NCBI RefSeq assembly: GCF_037151175.1
Contig: NZ_JBBCOR010000007.1
Coordinates: forward strand, 1-64,000
Reading direction: 5' to 3'
Length of the DNA: 64,000 bases
Source of the DNA: Asaia sp003994335
Lineage (GTDB): Bacteria; Pseudomonadota; Alphaproteobacteria; Acetobacterales; Acetobacteraceae
Shown: positions 7,360 through 15,481 of the stretch, in pieces
Numbering within the stretch: position 1 is the first letter of the stretch
How the letters are laid out: every line of letters begins with the position of its first letter
Notes under the pieces: generated by a model
What the model saw: the letters and a program-made list of their open reading frames with translations, nothing else
The model's database searches: none
What the model was told of the DNA's origin: nothing
Made by a program: the position numbers and the translations under genes

Positions 7360-8808
7360 GTGACGAGAATATTAACGTTTAAATTGTTGAGATTCTTTTG
7401 TCTGATTGCTCCACTCTATCTTTCATCCTGTCAGAATGGTCCGAGCCGGATGGCTCGAGAGGCTTCACAACCAGACCCCTATTATATTGATCCCACGAAA
7501 TCGACTTTTCCGATGGAGAACTATCCCCAATCGGTGGACAAGTGGGTTCTGACGGATGTCGATAAGGACGCGCCTATCGTCGATATGGCAACGCAGGAGC
7601 GGTATTTTGCGGCGCTAAAGGCTCATTATTATGGGATGGATCTCGAAGGCTCATCGCCCTGGAACCCATTTTATATCAGAAAAATCCTTTCCTCGAGTGT
7701 CGAAAATACGCGGGACTGGGGCATCGACGCTTATCTTGGCACCACGAAGAACACGTGGGGTCAGAATTTCCGCACTCACGACGAAGCGTGGAAGAGCGCA
7801 TTGCGCGACAACGCGGAAGTGAGAATCGGCAGCACGTACGACGCTGCTAACCGCGGCATCGTCACGCGGGAAAGCCTAGTCAGAGTTCTTCCCACTGACG
7901 ATCCTGCCTACAACGATCCTCGTAAGGCTGGCGAAGGATATCCGTTCGATAACTTCCAGATGTCCTCGATTCGACCTGGGACGCCGATCTACACGCTGGC
8001 CGTGAGCCAGGATCATCGATGGAGATATGTCATCTCGCCGGAGGTAACCGGTTGGGTGCACTACGAGGATATTGCCGACGCTTCCGCCGCCTTCGTCAAC
8101 ACCTGGCTCAAGATGGCAGACGCGCATCTAGGCGCGTTCACGTCTCAGCCAGTATCGATCTATAAGAAGCACGCATTCCGTTTTACCGCGCGCATCGGAA
8201 CGGTGCTGCCATTCATGAACGCCAATTCGTCGGGAGTCTTGGTGGCAATACCCGTGAGCAACATGAGCGGCGAAGCACAGATAGAGTGGTATGAGGATAC
8301 CGATCAGACGTTCTCCTCCATGCCTATCCCGATGAATCGGCGTAACTTGGCCAAGCTGATGCAGTCTCTGGTCAACCGCCCATATGGTTGGGGGAACTAT
8401 AACTTCTATAACGATTGCTCTGCAGAGCTTCGTAGTCTGCTTCTCCCCTTCGGCATATTCATGCCCCGGAATTCATTGGCACAGATCGATGCAACGTCCC
8501 GGAAGATCGACCTGGCGAAGTCGGATGTCGACGCGCGGATCGATTATCTCGTGAAAAACGGCAAGCCGTTCACGACTCTCATCCATATTCCCGGTCACAT
8601 CATGATGTATATCGGCAACAAGGTCTTTAACGGAAAGCTGGTTCCGATGACGTATCAGGATGTCTGGGGGCTACGTCCCAAGGACGCTGACGGTAGGAGC
8701 ATCATAGGAGGCTCTGTTTTCTTGCCGCTCCTGAAATCTTATCCCGAGGATGCCAACCTGCAGTCGCTCGCTGGGAAGTCAAAATTTGAGGTAGGGTTCA
8801 TCGAGTAA
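7360..8808 (+). CDS. Lipoprotein NlpC/P60-family (C40) cell-wall peptidase with SH3-like domains
   Basis: About 482 residues. A lipoprotein leader ends at LYLSSC (Cys24 from the GTG at 7360, preceded by GGGG), so it is probably anchored in the outer membrane. The middle contains SH3-like segments (RESLVRVLPTDDP and DHRWRYVISPEVTGWVHYEDI) of the type that positions YkfC-like endopeptidases. The catalytic domain has the nucleophile Cys in YNDCSAELRSLLLPFG and the His in HIPGHIMMYIG. It would cut peptide cross-links or muropeptides. An upstream in-frame ATG at 7336 has no ribosome binding site. It stands alone, just before the att-like site. Its substrate and any link to the phage are unknown. 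Confidence 0.85.
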   Translation: MTRILTFKLLRFFCLIAPLYLSSCQNGPSRMAREASQPDPYYIDPTKSTFPMENYPQSVDKWVLTDVDKDAPIVDMATQERYFAALKAHYYGMDLEGSSPWNPFYIRKILSSSVENTRDWGIDAYLGTTKNTWGQNFRTHDEAWKSALRDNAEVRIGSTYDAANRGIVTRESLVRVLPTDDPAYNDPRKAGEGYPFDNFQMSSIRPGTPIYTLAVSQDHRWRYVISPEVTGWVHYEDIADASAAFVNTWLKMADAHLGAFTSQPVSIYKKHAFRFTARIGTVLPFMNANSSGVLVAIPVSNMSGEAQIEWYEDTDQTFSSMPIPMNRRNLAKLMQSLVNRPYGWGNYNFYNDCSAELRSLLLPFGIFMPRNSLAQIDATSRKIDLAKSDVDARIDYLVKNGKPFTTLIHIPGHIMMYIGNKVFNGKLVPMTYQDVWGLRPKDADGRSIIGGSVFLPLLKSYPEDANLQSLAGKSKFEVGFIE

Positions 8809-8818
8809 TTGGCTCGAA

Positions 8819-8843
8819 GGAGACGCTCTGTGCGAGTGTCTCC
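8819..8843. terminator. Hairpin after the C40 peptidase gene
   Basis: A ten-pair stem (GGAGAC with GTCTCC, extended by G-T and CTC/GAG) closes a five-base loop TGTGC eleven bases after the stop codon. There is no T tract, so it may be a pause or RNA-end hairpin rather than a full rho-independent terminator. Confidence 0.45.
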
Positions 8844-8964
8844 CTCAAGTGCGGGCCCATATCTTCCTGTTTGTAACGTGATACCCGGATAGAAAGCCGG
8901 ATGTGGACTTCGGTTAAAGCCAGTAAAACCAACGTTAATCAAATAGTTAGAGGAGAATCCCACT

Positions 8965-9012
8965 GGTTTTGTAAACCGAAGGTCGGGGGTTCAAATCCCT
9001 CACCCGGCACCA
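8965..9012 (+). other. att-like site: 3' half of tRNA-Thr(TGT)
   Basis: From the anticodon arm onward this is a tRNA: GGTTTTGTAAACC (8965-8977) gives a loop with anticodon TGT. It is followed by a five-base variable loop, a T arm around TTCAAAT, a seven-base acceptor strand ACCCGGC, discriminator A and encoded CCA (9010-9012). The 5' half is missing: no GCCGGGT acceptor strand and no D arm are found upstream. A bare tRNA 3' end starting at a palindromic anticodon arm is the usual scar left by a tyrosine integrase. Its orientation means that the element lies to the left and an intact tRNA-Thr should lie beyond the left edge of the window. Confidence 0.8.
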
Positions 9013-9019
9013 TTTTGTC

Positions 9020-9784
9020 TCAATGAATCATGGGTAGTTCGGCCAGGGCCGGCTTGGCATAGACGTAGCCCTGCTGCAGCGAGATGCCCAGGTCCGACAG
9101 GATACCGGCCTCACCAGCGGTCTCGACCCCCTCGCAGATGGGCTTTACCCCCAGACCCTCAAGCATGGCCACAGTATGGCGCATCATCACTTGCTTCACC
9201 GGTGTGGTATCGATCGCCCGTGAGAGTTCCATGTCCAGCTTCACGTAATCGGGCTGAAAGCGTGACAGGACATTGAGCCCGGCATAGCCTGCGCCGAAAT
9301 CATCAATCGCGGTCTTGAAGCCCAGGCTATCATACGTCTTCAGGATATGGAGCAGATGTTCGGTATCCAGAGCCTCGTTCTCGCAGAATTCGAAGAGGAT
9401 GTTCTCCGTCGGAAAATTGACGCGCCCGGCGGCTTCCAGCGTCGTTCCGATGCAGGCGCTGGGCTCGTAAACGGCATTGGGCAGGAAGTTGATCGAGAGC
9501 AGGGCACCCTGTTCGGCAATACCAAGCTCTGCGGCAAGGGTGATGGCTGTGACGCGGCACTTCTGATCGAAAGCGTAGCGATTCTCCGGGTTCACACGGG
9601 AAAGCACCTGCTGCGCCCCCGCCCCGTCCACGCCGCGTACGAGAGCCTCATAGGCAAAGATGCGTCGCGTTGACAGATCGACGATCGGCTGGAACGCCAT
9701 GGTGATGGGAATGTCGAACCCGTCGCCATTGCGGCAGCCCGAGCAGAGCTTGCGTTTCCCGCGGGACCAGAACGGAGCAATCAT
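9020..9784 (-). CDS. EAL-domain cyclic-di-GMP phosphodiesterase
   Basis: 254 residues. It probably hydrolyses cyclic di-GMP to pGpG. The domain is stand-alone and keeps the key motifs: FAYEALVRG (EAL), SINFLPNAV, EFCENEALD, IDDFGAGYAGL, YVKLDMEL and CEGVET. A short N-terminal leader contains a CSGC pair that could bind a metal. No sensor, GGDEF or membrane segment is present. The start at 9784 has a GGGGG-rich ribosome site eight bases upstream. It is the first chromosomal gene after the att-like site, convergent with the element, and forms no operon. Confidence 0.9.
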   Translation of the reverse strand: MIAPFWSRGKRKLCSGCRNGDGFDIPITMAFQPIVDLSTRRIFAYEALVRGVDGAGAQQVLSRVNPENRYAFDQKCRVTAITLAAELGIAEQGALLSINFLPNAVYEPSACIGTTLEAAGRVNFPTENILFEFCENEALDTEHLLHILKTYDSLGFKTAIDDFGAGYAGLNVLSRFQPDYVKLDMELSRAIDTTPVKQVMMRHTVAMLEGLGVKPICEGVETAGEAGILSDLGISLQQGYVYAKPALAELPMIH

Positions 9785-10040
9785 CGAGCCATCCCCCCTT
9801 TGAATCGAATTTGCGCCTTGCCGAACGCCTCCAAAGCTCACGAGTTGGTGAAAATTTTTCTACAAAGGCGAAAAATTTTTTTCCTGGGTCAGGAAACAGG
9901 CGCATGATCGTCCGGTCGGGACACATACGTTTGGACGTGCCAAAAGAACTGAGATCCTTTTGTCTGATGTTAACCCTCTCCTATCTGATCCCTTTCATCT
10001 ATAAATTCGCTTATTGCGTCAGAAATCTATATTCGCATGT

Positions 10041-11462
10041 ATGATAGGGCCCATGTTCGAAGAATCGATATGTTGCGACGAGGGACTGAAGACATTCCTC
10101 GCCGATCCTGCCATTCGAATTCTGGAAGATGGACTCTACGTTCCGCGAATACCCGGACATTACGATCGGAATTTTGGCCTCTATGATATCTATGGCCGCT
10201 TGGTGCAGGAGGCAGGGCCGCGTCGTGGGTGGCCGACGCAGCCTCTGGGCCAGTCAGCGAGTTGCTGTGTAAGCCCATCATCCTCCCACCCGCGTGCACC
10301 GGAGGGCTGCTATTTCTACGGCGGCAATATCAACGATCATTTCGGGCATTTTCTCACGGAGACGCTGCCGCGTTACTGGTGTTATCGGGAACGCTATGCG
10401 GGTATGAAGATCCTCGTTCATGCGGAAAAGACGCTCGATACGCTTTTCAGTCAGGCATGGATCGCCGGATTTTTCGCCCTTCTCGGGCTCGGGCAGAGCG
10501 ATTTCGTCGTGTTCGAACGTCCGACACGGCTGCGTATGTTGGTCGTTGCCGGTACCTCCTTGGAGGAAAACCATTTCGCCCATCAGGCCTTTGCTCGTTT
10601 CTGCAACGACCTGGGAGAGGAAAACGGTATCGGGATTGCGGAAAGCAGGCCGCTCTATCTATCGCGTGCGGCGTTCAACAGCCAGATGCGTATGATACGC
10701 GGCGAGGAGGCGATGCTCCCCCTGCTTCGGCAGGAAGGAATCGCGATCATCGAACCTGAGAAGCTCAGTATCAGACAGCAGATTGGATTGTTCTCAGCGC
10801 ATCGCCCGACGATCGGGTTTGTCGGATCTGCCTTTCATACAAGCATCTTCTGCGCGCGGCCGGTTGGCGTCGCCCTGACCTGTGATGGGCTCATCTCTTC
10901 AAATCATGCTCTCATGGACAGGGTCAATCGCGCGCGCATCCGTTATCTGACGACACCAGGCATCCTGGTCGATCGGTTCATTCCCGGACAGCCCGCCCTC
11001 TACAGGCTGGAGGAGCCGCGCCGCGTCGTTCGGCATTTGCTCGATGCCATCGAGGGACGTATCTGGGCCAGGCAACCCGTCTCAGCCCCTCCGGAGAAAA
11101 TAGAGGGCGCGTGCTTTCTGCTGCAGACCTATCATCAGACTTGGCTGATGATCGACCGGCAGACGGGTATCGTCCAGCATGGCTCCGGAGACGGTGAGCG
11201 GGCGCTCAGATTGGTCGTGCGCCTCGATGGGCGGGGGTGGGCCGCCATATCAGCCCCGACCGGAGATTGTCTGACCATGGAGCGGGACAATACTCAGGGT
11301 ACTACCCTGTTTTATCGCTATCGCACTCATGGCCAGGGAAAGATTTTCCTGTTCAGCCACGAGAACGGATTTTTTGTGTGCCCCACGCCCGATGGCCGAG
11401 TGCTGTGCGATCGACCCGCCCCTGCGGAGTGGGAGGAACTGACTCTCATATCACCGCATTGA
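10041..11462 (+). CDS. Glycosyltransferase family 61-like protein with C-terminal beta domain
   Basis: About 473 residues. Residues 90-340 match the GT61 layout with GGNINDHFGHFLTETLPRYW near the start of the catalytic domain and FVGSAFHTSIFC late in it; such proteins transfer sugars in surface polysaccharide synthesis. After about residue 355 comes a separate domain of roughly 110 residues with repeated aromatic and Gly motifs (FLLQTYHQTWLMIDRQTG, GWAAISAPTGDCLTM, GKIFLFSHENGFFVC), resembling a beta-trefoil or fascin/ricin-type fold. No membrane segment is present. The start is uncertain (10041, 10053 or a TTG at 10014). The gene stands alone. Confidence 0.75.
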   Translation: MIGPMFEESICCDEGLKTFLADPAIRILEDGLYVPRIPGHYDRNFGLYDIYGRLVQEAGPRRGWPTQPLGQSASCCVSPSSSHPRAPEGCYFYGGNINDHFGHFLTETLPRYWCYRERYAGMKILVHAEKTLDTLFSQAWIAGFFALLGLGQSDFVVFERPTRLRMLVVAGTSLEENHFAHQAFARFCNDLGEENGIGIAESRPLYLSRAAFNSQMRMIRGEEAMLPLLRQEGIAIIEPEKLSIRQQIGLFSAHRPTIGFVGSAFHTSIFCARPVGVALTCDGLISSNHALMDRVNRARIRYLTTPGILVDRFIPGQPALYRLEEPRRVVRHLLDAIEGRIWARQPVSAPPEKIEGACFLLQTYHQTWLMIDRQTGIVQHGSGDGERALRLVVRLDGRGWAAISAPTGDCLTMERDNTQGTTLFYRYRTHGQGKIFLFSHENGFFVCPTPDGRVLCDRPAPAEWEELTLISPH

Positions 11463-11505
11463 CCCTGTGGCCGTTATTCCGGTTTCAGGGGAGCCTCTGC
11501 CCTGA

Positions 11506-12855
11506 TCAGTTCAAAACATAGAAGGCGCAGGCCGCAACCGTGATCGTCACGGGCAGGGTCAGGAGCCAGGCAAGGGCAATTTTGGTCAGCATGCGCATAT
11601 TGATGCCTGACCCCGCCGCCACCATTGTGCCTGCTACGCCCGAGGTGATGATATGCGTGGTCGAGACAGGCAGGCCGGTATAGCCAGCGGAAGCGATCAG
11701 CCCGGCGCCGACAAGTTCTGACGCCGCACCTTGCGCCGGGGTCAGATGCTGTTTGCCAATGCCCTCTCCCAGCGTTTTCACGATGCGCCGATACCCGACC
11801 ATGGTCCCGATACCAAGACACAGCGCACTCAGCACGCGCACCCAGTAGGGGGCATATTCCACGGTTGGACGCAGCGCCTTCGCCAGAGTGCCGCTCGTTT
11901 TCTTGTCCTGCGCCGATGAAGCCGGATTGGCCCCGACATCGCGCAGCCCGGACAGGATCTCGTAAACATCACCGCGTATCTGCGCCGGGGTTGCCGGGCT
12001 GGCGGGCGTGGCGAGCCGATCGATTGAGGCCAGGGCATCGGGTTTGAAGCTGTAGCGGTCATATTGCGCAATCAGCGGCCGCGCTTGCTGCGCAATCTGC
12101 GCCAGGGCCGTGCGATTTGTCGGATGATCCGGGTTCATCGCGTAGCTTGCGGGCATCAGCCCGATGATCGTGAGCATGATCAGTCCGATGCTCTTTTGCC
12201 CGTCATTGCTGCCATGAGAAAAACTGACCGATGTGCAGGTCAGGATCAGCAACGCCCTCACGATTGGATTCGGTGCCTCATCGGGCTTGGGGGGGGTGAA
12301 CAAGGCGGGCATCCGCACGGCGAAGCGGATGATCAGATAGAGCAGACCCGCCAGAAAGAACCCGAGCAGAGGGGAGAAGGCGAGGGCCCGCAGCACCTTC
12401 CAGATCTGTCCCCAATCCACACTATGGCCCAGATCGCGCGCATGAAGGAATGAATCGCCGATCGCGATGCCGATAAGCGCCCCGATCGTGCAATGCGACG
12501 ACGAGTTCGGAATGCCGAACCACCAGGTGCAGAGATTCCAGGCCAGGGCCGTTCCGAAAAGCGCCACCAGCATCGGCACCGCCGGATTGCCATTGGGCGG
12601 TGTCAGCACATCCGGCGGCAGCAGCTCCACCAGCGCATACGCTACGGCAATGCCGCCCAGTAGCACGCCCAGCAGGTTCATGAGCCCGGACCAGATGACA
12701 GCCACACGCGGCTTGAGCGCGTTGGTGTAGATTACCGTTGCTACCGCGTTGGCCGTGTCATGAAAGCCATTGGCAAATTCGAACACACAGACGAGCAGGA
12801 AGCAGATCGCGAGCATGATCAGCGATCCCGTTGAGGAGGGAGCGAAGTGAAGCAT
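11506..12855 (-). CDS. pitA: Low-affinity inorganic phosphate transporter, PiT family
   Basis: 449 residues, about ten membrane segments. It imports phosphate (as metal phosphate) with protons. The two PiT signature repeats are visible: FANGFHDTANAVATVIYTNAL near the N terminus and FSHGSNDGQKSIGLI in the middle. WWFGIPNSSSHCTIGALIG and GLPVSTTHIITSGVAG are also family-typical. A hydrophilic loop of about 100 residues separates the halves, as in E. coli PitA. No PhoU-like partner gene is adjacent. It is convergent with the GT61 gene. Confidence 0.93.
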   Translation of the reverse strand: MLHFAPSSTGSLIMLAICFLLVCVFEFANGFHDTANAVATVIYTNALKPRVAVIWSGLMNLLGVLLGGIAVAYALVELLPPDVLTPPNGNPAVPMLVALFGTALAWNLCTWWFGIPNSSSHCTIGALIGIAIGDSFLHARDLGHSVDWGQIWKVLRALAFSPLLGFFLAGLLYLIIRFAVRMPALFTPPKPDEAPNPIVRALLILTCTSVSFSHGSNDGQKSIGLIMLTIIGLMPASYAMNPDHPTNRTALAQIAQQARPLIAQYDRYSFKPDALASIDRLATPASPATPAQIRGDVYEILSGLRDVGANPASSAQDKKTSGTLAKALRPTVEYAPYWVRVLSALCLGIGTMVGYRRIVKTLGEGIGKQHLTPAQGAASELVGAGLIASAGYTGLPVSTTHIITSGVAGTMVAAGSGINMRMLTKIALAWLLTLPVTITVAACAFYVLN

Positions 12856-13183
12856 CGATCAGGAAGCCTTTGCAGCAGGACTTTCCCAATCTCGGTCAGC
12901 GTTGTGATTTCGGAAAGACTTTGACGCAGGGTTTCTCTGAATCTTCATGATTGCAGGGGAGGGAAGAGATAATCCTGGCCGGGGCTTGCCCCGGCCCCCT
13001 CCCGGAGGGCGGCAATCCGACCAGAACCAACGATTTCAGCATTGGCCATTCCGGGTCATATCTTCCCGACCAGTCGGGCCTGTCATCAGCCGGTTGCCCT
13101 CATCCTACGCGCTGCTCGATCCGGGTTTCCTGTCTTCATGCTGATGAACCGCCTCTTCGTTTGAGCGATATCTGGAAGCTTTT
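12856..13183. other. Intergenic region without a supported gene
   Basis: 328 bases between the start of pitA and the end of the MDR oxidoreductase gene. It holds the pitA promoter region and a GC-rich inverted repeat (CCGGGGC-TTG-CCCCGG near 12981). Open frames here are short, overlap each other and lack ribosome sites. I see no RNA gene or mobile element. Confidence 0.5.
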
Positions 13184-14302
13184 TCACAAGGTCACCACGA
13201 GCTTGCGCGCAGAGACACCGCGGCGCTGTTGCTCCAAGGCCTCAGGGATATGGGTCAGACCGTGGCCTGCACTTTGCGCAGGTGGCATGGCCTTGTAGGC
13301 CCCACGTGCAAGTGCCTCCGGCAGGAAGGTCTCATAGATCATCGGTCCAACGTCATTGCTGATGAGGGAACCGGCCCAGATCATCTTGGTGGCTGTTCCC
13401 CGGTGGTAGGAGCGTAAAAACAGGGCCAGGTTGCCCACGAGCATCCTGGCGACGGCCGGTACCAGTTTGCGCCATCGGCCCTTGCCTGCGGGTACGTTGT
13501 CAAACGAGGTTGGGGGCGTGGCCTGAGCCACGAAGCGGCGACCTGTACCCTGGGCGAGGATATCCATGCAGGCCGACGCCGATCCTTTGCCGATCGCGAT
13601 GGCACCGGCCATCTTCCGTCCGCGCATCACCTCGATGATCGCCCGCTTCACATTCGGGCTGTTATAGTCAAATGCCGCGTTCGCGCCCAACGCACGGACA
13701 TAGTCGAAATTATGTGGGCTGCATGTGGTGATAACCTCGTAGCCTGAGGCGCGGGCAAGCTGGATCGCGTTGCTGCCTACGCTGGTCGAACCACCCCAGA
13801 CAAGCACGGTTTCTCCGGTTGGGATCGGATTGATCTGCGGTGCAGCGAGAGCGAGAAAATCCTTCTGGAATAGGCCGCAGGCCGCGGTAGACAGGCCCAG
13901 AGGGAGGACGGCCGCCTCTTCATAAGTAAGAAAGTCCGGTATGCGTGCGCTCATATGCGCAAGCAGCACGACCCGTTCCTGAAAGGCCCCTTCGGCAGCC
14001 TTATTGCGGCTTTTTTCCAGTCCTGCCGCCTGGCCGACTACGCGATCCCCCGGGGCGAAACGGGTCACACCCGCGCCGATGGCGATCACCTCGCCGGCAA
14101 CATCTGTGCCGAGTACCGTAGGGTAACTCAGATAGGCGGTTATCACATCGCCCATTGTCTGGATGTAGCGATCGAACGGATTGACTGCGACTGCGCGCGC
14201 ACGGATGACGATCTCGCCTGGCCCCGGCGCAACGGACGGTGCAGGTCCGACAACCAGTCGGCTACGTTTTGCGGGTAGCCACAAGGCTGCATGTTCGACC
14301 AT
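13184..14302 (-). CDS. Zinc-independent MDR oxidoreductase (quinone/enoyl reductase-like)
   Basis: 372 residues. The N-terminal GroES-like fold (AVNPFDRYIQTMG, YPTVLGTDVAGEVIAIG, APGDRV) is followed by a Rossmann domain with VLVWGGSTSVGSNAIQLA (about 166-183). The catalytic zinc ligands of alcohol dehydrogenases are absent, which places it with quinone oxidoreductase and trans-enoyl reductase-like members that reduce activated double bonds with NAD(P)H. It is divergent from an AraC-type regulator with about 100 bases between the starts, so that regulator probably controls it. The substrate is unknown. Confidence 0.85.
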   Translation of the reverse strand: MVEHAALWLPAKRSRLVVGPAPSVAPGPGEIVIRARAVAVNPFDRYIQTMGDVITAYLSYPTVLGTDVAGEVIAIGAGVTRFAPGDRVVGQAAGLEKSRNKAAEGAFQERVVLLAHMSARIPDFLTYEEAAVLPLGLSTAACGLFQKDFLALAAPQINPIPTGETVLVWGGSTSVGSNAIQLARASGYEVITTCSPHNFDYVRALGANAAFDYNSPNVKRAIIEVMRGRKMAGAIAIGKGSASACMDILAQGTGRRFVAQATPPTSFDNVPAGKGRWRKLVPAVARMLVGNLALFLRSYHRGTATKMIWAGSLISNDVGPMIYETFLPEALARGAYKAMPPAQSAGHGLTHIPEALEQQRRGVSARKLVVTL

Positions 14303-14404
14303 GGCGTGAGTCCTTTGCGATAGCTCTGAATGTTATCTAGGCGTAATCATCAGGGACCCTCCATGCTCGATGGTCGGAATTTTCATCGCGAACGTCTCAT
14401 TCTC

Positions 14405-15310
14405 ATGGATCCTCTCTCCGATATTCTCACGCTGATGCGCCCGGGCGGCTACGGCTTTCGTGGTCTTGCTGCCGGGGGGGCGTGGGCACTGTCCTTTCCG
14501 GCCGCGGAGGGGTTACGCTGTTTTGCGATCGAGACAGGAAGCTGCTGGTTCCGCTTTGCGGAAGAAGCGACGCCTTTACATCTGCAAGCCGGTGATCTCG
14601 TGCTGATGGCCGCAAGGCGGGAAGTCTTTCTGTTTTCTTCAGCATCGGTTGATCCTGTCGATGCAATACCCCTCCTCACCAGCGTGCCTCCGGGCGCGCT
14701 GGCAACACTCAACGGCGGCGATGAGTGCCGGGGTATTGGAGGGTTCTTCGGGTTTGAGGGGGCGGCGCTCGATAGCCTGCTCGCCGCTGTTCCGCCCCTT
14801 TTGCATATCCGTACTGATGCCACCAAGGCCACGCTTCGCGACGGTATTCGGCGGCTGATGCGCGAACTCGGTGCCCCGCGCCCAGGAGGCGCACTTCTTG
14901 CCGGGCATCTGGCCCAGGCGCTGCTGGTGGAAGCCCTGCGGGCCCATCTGGAGGAAGGCGTTGCACAGCAAGGGTGGCTGGCTGCGTTGTCGGTCCCGGC
15001 GATGAGCCGTGCGCTTGGTGCCATGCACGCAGACGTTGCGCGACGCTGGACCTTGCGCGATCTCGCTGGCGTGGCGGGCATGTCCCGGCCGAGCTTTGCC
15101 GCGCATTTCAGGCGTATCACGGGCGATACGCCCATTGCCTATCTGACCCGCTGGCGCATGCTGCTTGCGGCGGACCGCCTCAGGAATTCATCCCTAACCC
15201 TTGGCGAGGTCGCTCTGATGGTTGGCTATGACTCGGAGAGCGCTTTTGGTGCGGCGTTCAAGCGGGCAACAGGACATTCGCCACGCGCCTATGGGAGGCG
15301 CGCCGGGTAG
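14405..15310 (+). CDS. AraC family transcriptional regulator with cupin sensor domain
   Basis: 302 residues from the family-typical start MDPLSDILTLMRPGGYGFRGL; an upstream ATG at 14363 has AGGG nearby and is an alternative. The N-terminal 180 residues form the AraC cupin (LQAGDLVLMAARREVF, GGDECRGIGGFFGFEG). The C-terminal 100 residues carry two helix-turn-helix units (WTLRDLAGVAGMSRPSFAAHFRRITGDTPIAYLTRWRM and LGEVALMVGYDSESAFGAAFKRATGHSPRAY). It is divergent from the MDR oxidoreductase gene, which it probably activates in response to an electrophile or alcohol-like ligand. Confidence 0.92.
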   Translation: MDPLSDILTLMRPGGYGFRGLAAGGAWALSFPAAEGLRCFAIETGSCWFRFAEEATPLHLQAGDLVLMAARREVFLFSSASVDPVDAIPLLTSVPPGALATLNGGDECRGIGGFFGFEGAALDSLLAAVPPLLHIRTDATKATLRDGIRRLMRELGAPRPGGALLAGHLAQALLVEALRAHLEEGVAQQGWLAALSVPAMSRALGAMHADVARRWTLRDLAGVAGMSRPSFAAHFRRITGDTPIAYLTRWRMLLAADRLRNSSLTLGEVALMVGYDSESAFGAAFKRATGHSPRAYGRRAG

Positions 15311-15445
15311 GGCGGCTCGAGAACGCTGCATGGGGGGCGGCATCACCCTGACCGTGGGGCGTCCGGGACAGGGAGCTCTATAGAGCGGCTGGATGCGGCA
15401 CCCCGGCACAGCGGCTCGGTGTGGGATGGCGAGGCATCAGAATGA

Positions 15446-15472
15446 CCGGGGAGCACTGTCAGTGCCCCCCGG
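15446..15472. terminator. Strong hairpin after the sugar-transporter gene
   Basis: A stem of two six-pair blocks (CCGGGG/CCCCGG and GCACTG/CAGTGC), with one A-C mismatch between them and a one-base apical gap, lies ten bases past the stop of the transporter on the minus strand. It lacks a T tract. It also faces the end of the AraC gene and could act in both directions. Confidence 0.5.
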
Positions 15473-15481
15473 GCTCAAGAT

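Noticed and set aside
8880..8964. Possible 5' half of a tRNA upstream of the tRNA fragment
   Set aside because: No acceptor strand complementary to ACCCGGC and no D arm can be formed, so the tRNA is a 3' fragment.
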